Source: Mariprofundaceae bacterium (GTDB lineage: Bacteria > Pseudomonadota > Zetaproteobacteria > Mariprofundales > Mariprofundaceae). From it: a stretch of 6,343 bases of DNA. Below are positions 5,369 through 6,343 of the stretch, in pieces (the first letter of the stretch is position 1; each line of letters begins with the position of its first letter). Under the pieces are notes generated by a model that was not told the origin of the DNA, searched no databases, and worked only from the letters and a program-made list of their open reading frames with translations. The translations under genes were made by a program, and so were the position numbers. The stretch spans positions 1-6,343 of the forward strand of contig JALUXN010000294.1 of NCBI GenBank assembly GCA_027018975.1. Direction: 5' to 3'.

Positions 5369-6343
5369 ATGAAACTACTGGTTGGGCAGATCGCCCCGCG
5401 TGTGGGCGATCTCGACGGCAATGTGCAGCTGATCCATGCCGCCATCGCCGAGGCGCAGCGTGCGCATTGCGATCTTGTCGCGCTGCCGGAGCTGGCGGTG
5501 ACCGGTTATCCGCCGGAAGATCTGCTGCTGCGTCCGGCCTTTATGGATGCCGTGGAGAAGGCGGTGGCGGCGGTGGTCGCGGCCAGCGGTGAGAGCTGTG
5601 TCATCTTCGGTGCGCCGCGCCGCGATGGCACCACCCTGCGCAACAGCCTCTTTCTGGCACAGCACGGCCGCATCATCGGCTGTTACGATAAACAGCAGCT
5701 GCCCAACTACGGCGTCTTCGATGAGCAGCGCTATTTCACCGCCGGCGGTCGGCAGGATGTGGTGTTCGAGGTCAATGGCTGGCGCATCGGCGTGGGTATC
5801 TGCGAGGATCTCTGGAGCGATACACTGGCCGCCCGCCATGCGCAGATCGGCTGCGATCTCTGGCTTAATCTCAACGCTTCCCCGTTTCATGTCGGCAAGC
5901 AGCAGGAGCGTGAGGCGCTGGTCAGGCGTCGCGCGCAAGCCTTCGCGGCACCGCTGCTCTACGTCAATCCGGTCGGCGGGCAGGATGAGATTGTCTTCGA
6001 TGGCGGCTCGCATCTGGTCGATCGTGATGGCCAGCTGGCGCTGCGCCTGCCGCTGTTTGAGGCGGCAACCGCCATTGTCGATCTCGGCGCGGTCGGCACT
6101 ACAGCGGTGACGCCACTGCCCGATCCGCTGGCGCAGATCCACGCCGCACTGGTGATGGGTATCCGCGACTATGTGCTGCGCAACGGCTGCCAGCAGGTGG
6201 TGATCGGTCTCTCCGGCGGCATCGACTCGGCGTTGACAGCGGCGTTGGCGGTCGAAGCGCTGGGGGCTGAACACGTGCTGGGTGTGCTGCTGCCATCGCG
6301 CTACTCCAGCGACCACTCAATCAGCGATGCCGAGGCGCTGGTC
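5369..6343 (+). CDS. nadE: Glutamine-dependent NAD+ synthetase, 5' part (3' end outside window)
   Basis: The enzyme converts nicotinic acid adenine dinucleotide, ATP and glutamine to NAD+ in the last step of NAD synthesis, in the cytosol. The frame is open for 325 codons to the window edge, about 60 percent of the roughly 540 residues usual for the glutamine-dependent form. It begins MKLLVGQIAP, a typical start of the N-terminal nitrilase-like glutaminase domain (1 to about 250). The catalytic triad is visible: E41 in LPELAVTGYPPEDLL, K108 in YDKQQLPNYGVFDE and C145 in GICEDLW. ASPF at about 170-173 is also typical. The synthetase domain begins near residue 260, and its ATP-pyrophosphatase P-loop SGGIDSA is at 282-288. 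Having both domains distinguishes it from the short ammonia-dependent NadE. AGGAG 7 bases upstream fixes the start. It lies 40 bases after the kinase gene, same strand, possibly as the tail of the same transcript. Codon choice looks richer in GCG and GTG than upstream. Confidence 0.97.
   Translation, partial: MKLLVGQIAPRVGDLDGNVQLIHAAIAEAQRAHCDLVALPELAVTGYPPEDLLLRPAFMDAVEKAVAAVVAASGESCVIFGAPRRDGTTLRNSLFLAQHGRIIGCYDKQQLPNYGVFDEQRYFTAGGRQDVVFEVNGWRIGVGICEDLWSDTLAARHAQIGCDLWLNLNASPFHVGKQQEREALVRRRAQAFAAPLLYVNPVGGQDEIVFDGGSHLVDRDGQLALRLPLFEAATAIVDLGAVGTTAVTPLPDPLAQIHAALVMGIRDYVLRNGCQQVVIGLSGGIDSALTAALAVEALGAEHVLGVLLPSRYSSDHSISDAEALV

Noticed and set aside
5375..6316. 313-codon open frame on the - strand opposite nadE
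   Set aside because: The + strand frame is a clear NAD+ synthetase with an intact catalytic triad and P-loop; the antisense translation has no domain signature.

Overview
The window reads as part of a Gram-negative, proteobacterial-type chromosome. The signs are a Sec-exported di-heme c-type peroxidase (which implies a periplasm), a membrane hybrid histidine kinase with PAS domains, an E. coli-like RpiA, and a glutamine-dependent NAD+ synthetase. The DNA is moderately GC-rich, all genes lie on the + strand, and packing is tight. No IS element, integrase, tRNA, rRNA, CRISPR array or phage gene is visible. A gamma- or zetaproteobacterial respiratory organism would fit, but genus cannot be assigned from this sequence.

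Layout. Positions 1-642 hold the 3' part of a protein with two cyclic-nucleotide-binding-type folds and no DNA-binding domain after them. Positions 643-839 are the only sizeable intergenic gap. It contains a C-run/G-run structure just after the first gene, a plausible sigma70-type promoter (about 721-750), a stem-loop in the putative leader (787-818) and a strong Shine-Dalgarno. Positions 840-5328 form a compact three-gene unit: rpiA, a di-heme cytochrome c peroxidase, and a 902-residue hybrid sensor kinase. Both internal junctions are 4-base ATGA overlaps, so the three are very probably co-transcribed and translationally coupled. After 40 bases with a good Shine-Dalgarno comes nadE (glutamine-dependent NAD+ synthetase), which runs off the right edge.

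How they may work together. RpiA (pentose phosphate interconversion) and NadE (NAD+ synthesis) are housekeeping enzymes. The peroxidase removes H2O2 in the periplasm using electrons from small cytochromes. The kinase carries a large helical periplasmic sensor region resembling DAHL domains, then two PAS domains, an HPK4-type kinase core and a C-terminal receiver. The tight coupling of a periplasmic peroxidase to a kinase with a periplasmic sensor is the most interesting arrangement here. It may be a peroxide or redox sensing pair, but that is inference. The peroxidase also has Val where the Pseudomonas enzyme has His71, the ligand that closes the peroxidatic heme. The enzyme may therefore be active without reductive activation.

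I see no wholly new system. The main leads are the coupled peroxidase-kinase pair, the altered peroxidase heme pocket, and the leader structure before rpiA.
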